Assembly: GCA_965246795.1 (NCBI GenBank)
Contig: CBDFFN010000007.1
Coordinates: 1 to 64,000 of the forward strand
Length of the DNA: 64,000 bases
From: JAJXWB01 sp965246795
Lineage (GTDB): Bacteria; Pseudomonadota; Alphaproteobacteria; Rhizobiales; Beijerinckiaceae
Direction of reading: 5' to 3'
The notes under the pieces: model-generated
What the model was told of the DNA's origin: nothing
Seen by the model: the letters and a program-made list of their open reading frames with translations, nothing else
The model's database searches: none
Program-made: the position numbers and the translations under genes
Shown: positions 61,616-64,000 of the stretch, piece by piece
Numbering within the stretch: position 1 is the first letter of the stretch
How the letters are laid out: every line of letters starts with the position of its first letter

Positions 61616-63381
61616 GCGCGCCGCGCACGTGGCTCGCACCGGTCTTCGCGCTTGCCGTTCTCGTCGCGCCGTTTCTCGGTCTGCCGAGCTACTGGATCAC
61701 GCTGCTCGATTATATCGGCATTGCGAGCCTCGTGACGCTCGGCCTTGTGTTGCTGACCGGCGTCGGCGGCATGACGTCTTTCGGGCAGGCCGCCTTCGTC
61801 GGCTTCGGCGCCTATACGAGTGCCGTCGTCACACTCAACTTCGGCCTTTCGCCGTGGTTGGCCCTGCCGATCTCGCTATTCGTAACCGGCGTCGGCGCAC
61901 TGCTCATCGGCGCGGTGACTGTGCGCCTCTCGGGCCATTACGTACCGCTCGGTACGATCGCCTGGGGCATCTCGTTCTTCTATCTCTTCGGCAACACGCC
62001 GTGGCTCGGTGCGCATGACGGTCTGTCCGGCATCCCGCCGTTGCGCATCGGCACCTATGCGCTCACCGATCCTCGCGACTATTTCCTGGTCGTGTGGCTC
62101 GCGGTCGTCATCGCGATCCTCGTCACGCGCAATCTTCTGTCGAGCCGCGTCGGGCGCTCCATCCGCGTGTTACGACGTGGCACGCTCGTCGCGCAGACGT
62201 TTGGCATCGACGCCGCAAGAACCAAGCTGCTCGTCTTCGTTTATGCCGCCGTGCTCGCGGGCCTCGCTGGCTGGCTTTACGCGCATCTCCAACGCTCGGT
62301 CAGCCCCGGCGCTTTTGGCCTCAACGCAGGCTCCGAATATCTCCTGATGGCGGTGGCCGGCGGCGCTGGACGGCTGTGGGGCGCGCTGCTCGGAGCCGCA
62401 GGCATCACGATTCTGCGCGACCAATTGCAGAACATCATGCCGCTACTCGTCGGCACGACCGGCAATTATGAGACGATCGTCTTCGGCGCGATCCTTGTCG
62501 TCATCCTGCAATTATCACCGGATGGACTGTGGCCGCTGATCGCCGGCCCACCGTCACCGCCGAAAGTGCCGGCCGCCAACGGTGTAGTAACTGCGCTGCC
62601 GCCGCGCGAAGAGCCCGCACCCGGTTCGGCGCTGCTCGACGTCACCGCTATCCGCAAGACCTTCGGCGGACTTGTCGCCGTCGACGACGTCACCTTTTCG
62701 ACCACGTCCGGAAAAATCCTCGGGCTCATCGGGCCGAACGGCGCAGGCAAGAGCACGACGTTCAACCTGTTGACCGGCGTGCTGCCCTTCGATGCCGGCG
62801 ACGTGCGTTTCCGCGGCGAAGCGCTGGCACATATCGACCTTCGCACCATCGCGTCGCGCGGCATCGCGCGCACGTTCCAGCATGTGAAGCTCGTGGAGAA
62901 CATGAGCGTCATCGAGAATGTCGCGCTCGGCGCGCATGTGCGCGGACATGCCGGTCTTTTCCGTGCGCTCTTTCATCTCGAACGGGACGAGGAAGCAAAA
63001 ATCTTCGCCGAAGCGCGGCGGCAACTCGCACGCGTCGGCCTCGAAGCCGAGGCCATGCGCTCGTGCGGCAGTCTCGCGCTCGGTCAGTTGCGCCTCGTCG
63101 AGATCGCGCGTGCGCTTTGCGCCGATCCGGTCCTGCTACTGCTCGACGAGCCAGCGGCGGGCCTGCGCCTCGCGGAGAAGAAAGCGCTCGCGAAGCTGTT
63201 GCGCGAACTTCGTACCAGCGGTGTCACAGTCCTGCTCGTCGAGCACGACATGGATTTCGTGATGAATGTTGCCGATCAGCTCGTCGTTCTCGATTTCGGC
63301 GTGAAGATTTCGGAAGGCGCGCCGCAGACGGTGCGCCGCGATCCAAAGGTTCTAGAAGCCTATCTCGGCGGCGTCGCATGA
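61612..63381 (+). CDS. ABC transporter permease-ATPase fusion, LivM-LivG
   Basis: A 589-residue fusion. Residues 1 to about 310 are LivM: LVLLTGVGGMTSFGQAAFVG, then RSIRVLRRGTLVAQTFGIDA and VAGGAGRLWGALLGAAGITI. A Pro/Ala linker (SPPKVPAANGVVTALPP) leads to a LivG ATPase from about 345: GLVAVDDVTFSTTSGKILGL, GPNGAGKSTTFNLLTGVLP (Walker A), LALGQLRLVEIARALCADP (signature, LSGG replaced by LALGQ) and LLLLDEPAAGL (Walker B). LivM and LivG are usually separate; fusions occur in some aromatic-acid transporters. ATG 61612 is chosen over an upstream in-frame start inside livH. Confidence 0.92.
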   Translation: MSAPRTWLAPVFALAVLVAPFLGLPSYWITLLDYIGIASLVTLGLVLLTGVGGMTSFGQAAFVGFGAYTSAVVTLNFGLSPWLALPISLFVTGVGALLIGAVTVRLSGHYVPLGTIAWGISFFYLFGNTPWLGAHDGLSGIPPLRIGTYALTDPRDYFLVVWLAVVIAILVTRNLLSSRVGRSIRVLRRGTLVAQTFGIDAARTKLLVFVYAAVLAGLAGWLYAHLQRSVSPGAFGLNAGSEYLLMAVAGGAGRLWGALLGAAGITILRDQLQNIMPLLVGTTGNYETIVFGAILVVILQLSPDGLWPLIAGPPSPPKVPAANGVVTALPPREEPAPGSALLDVTAIRKTFGGLVAVDDVTFSTTSGKILGLIGPNGAGKSTTFNLLTGVLPFDAGDVRFRGEALAHIDLRTIASRGIARTFQHVKLVENMSVIENVALGAHVRGHAGLFRALFHLERDEEAKIFAEARRQLARVGLEAEAMRSCGSLALGQLRLVEIARALCADPVLLLLDEPAAGLRLAEKKALAKLLRELRTSGVTVLLVEHDMDFVMNVADQLVVLDFGVKISEGAPQTVRRDPKVLEAYLGGVA

Positions 63382-64000
63382 CAGCACCGCTGCTTTCCGT
63401 CCGCGATCTGCACGTGTCCTACGGGCGCGTCGAGGCCGTGCATGGCGTGTCGCTCGATCTGCCGCCAGCGTCGATCGTCAGCGTTATCGGCGCCAATGGT
63501 GCCGGAAAGACGACGCTGCTCAACGCCATCATGGGAGTGTTGCCGTCGACCGGCACGATACATTTCGACGGACGGCCGCTGGCCGACGTGCCGCTCGAAG
63601 CACGCGTCGGCGCGGGCCTCACGCTTGTGCCGGAGAAGCGCGAGCTTTTTGCCACGATGAGCGTGCTCGACAATCTCGAACTCGGCGGCATGTTGCGTGC
63701 GCGCCGTGAGCGAACCGAGACACTTGCCGAAGTTTTCACGCGGTTTCCAAAGCTCGACGAGCGTCGCAAGCAGCTTGCCGGCACCCTGTCGGGAGGGGAG
63801 CGGCAGATGCTCGCGATGGGCCGTGCGCTGATGGCGCGGCCGCGCGTGCTGATGCTCGACGAACCGAGCCTCGGCCTCGCGCCGCTGATCGTGCGGGATG
63901 TGTTCCGCATCATCGCGGACCTGCGGCGCGACGGCGTCGCTATTCTGCTGGTCGAACAGAACGCGCGTGCCGCGCTCGAAATCTCCGACTATGCTTGCGT
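63378..64000 (+). CDS. ABC transporter ATP-binding protein, LivF type (runs off window)
   Basis: 207 residues visible, lacking the C-terminal end. LLSVRDLHVSYGRVEAVHGV, GANGAGKTTLLNAIMGVLP (Walker A), TLVPEKRELFATMSVLDNLE (LivF-specific), LSGGERQMLAMGRALMARP (signature) and VLMLDEPSLGLAPLIVRDVF (Walker B) are intact. It partners the LivM-LivG fusion. The ATG overlaps the upstream stop by 4 nt. A substrate-binding protein gene is not in view and may follow beyond 64000. Confidence 0.95.
   Translation, partial: MTAPLLSVRDLHVSYGRVEAVHGVSLDLPPASIVSVIGANGAGKTTLLNAIMGVLPSTGTIHFDGRPLADVPLEARVGAGLTLVPEKRELFATMSVLDNLELGGMLRARRERTETLAEVFTRFPKLDERRKQLAGTLSGGERQMLAMGRALMARPRVLMLDEPSLGLAPLIVRDVFRIIADLRRDGVAILLVEQNARAALEISDYAC

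Overview
The window reads as chromosomal DNA of a GC-rich alphaproteobacterium, most likely of the Rhizobiales/Hyphomicrobiales. The basis is gene content and order: lpxK-waaA-DUF4170-phosphatase, DUF1236, DUF1328 and DUF3489/DUF2924 proteins, a homospermidine synthase, a ubiquinol oxidase cyo operon, and groESL under both a CIRCE element and an RpoH-like promoter. The genus cannot be fixed from the sequence alone.

Layout. 1-5.6 kb: an acyl-CoA or side-chain catabolism cluster (thiolase-like protein with a DUF35 partner, periplasmic binding protein, dienoyl-CoA reductase-like SDR, a frameshifted acyl-CoA ligase, LysR regulator). 5.6-9.7 kb: a small accessory island with a decayed 860-bp stretch, then DUF3489, DUF2924 and a large serine recombinase, abutting the 3' end of a CAU-anticodon tRNA. 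9.8-15.3 kb: old yellow enzyme, acyl-CoA dehydrogenase and a TRAP transporter (dctPQM). 15.4-19.4 kb: cyoABCD. 19.5-24.7 kb: a glutamate-receptor-like channel, a ParB-like protein, tRNA-Lys, mtgA, GST and HAD genes. 24.8-28.2 kb: lipid A/Kdo genes. 28.3-34.3 kb: ubiA, a metallo-hydrolase, SDR, pyrE and an MFS transporter. 34.4-39.7 kb: an unusual envelope module, in which a glycosyltransferase fused in frame to an outer-membrane beta-barrel is preceded by a 13-codon Arg-rich reading frame and followed by a CHASE2 adenylate/guanylate cyclase and a secreted FecR-domain protein. 39.8-46.6 kb: homospermidine synthase, thyA, groESL and an IHF-like protein. 46.7-54.4 kb: class III aminotransferase, SbmA/BacA-like ABC transporter, GST, mutL and a TAXI receptor. 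54.4-64 kb: an aerobic CoA-dependent 2-aminobenzoate (anthranilate) pathway (bifunctional monooxygenase/reductase, CoA ligase, enoyl-CoA hydratase, RidA-like protein, MarR regulator), divergent from a Liv-type ABC transporter whose LivM and LivG are fused and whose livF runs off the window.

How parts work together. The right-end cluster looks like a complete unit of uptake, CoA activation, dearomatisation and regulation for an aromatic amino acid. The fusion/cyclase/FecR module is the strongest candidate for something undescribed. It combines cytosolic glycosyl transfer, an outer-membrane barrel, an extracytoplasmic CHASE2 sensor making a cyclic nucleotide, and a periplasmic FecR domain. Three related REP-like palindromes (about 12.2, 24.0 and 46.6 kb) sit between genes and look like a dispersed repeat family.
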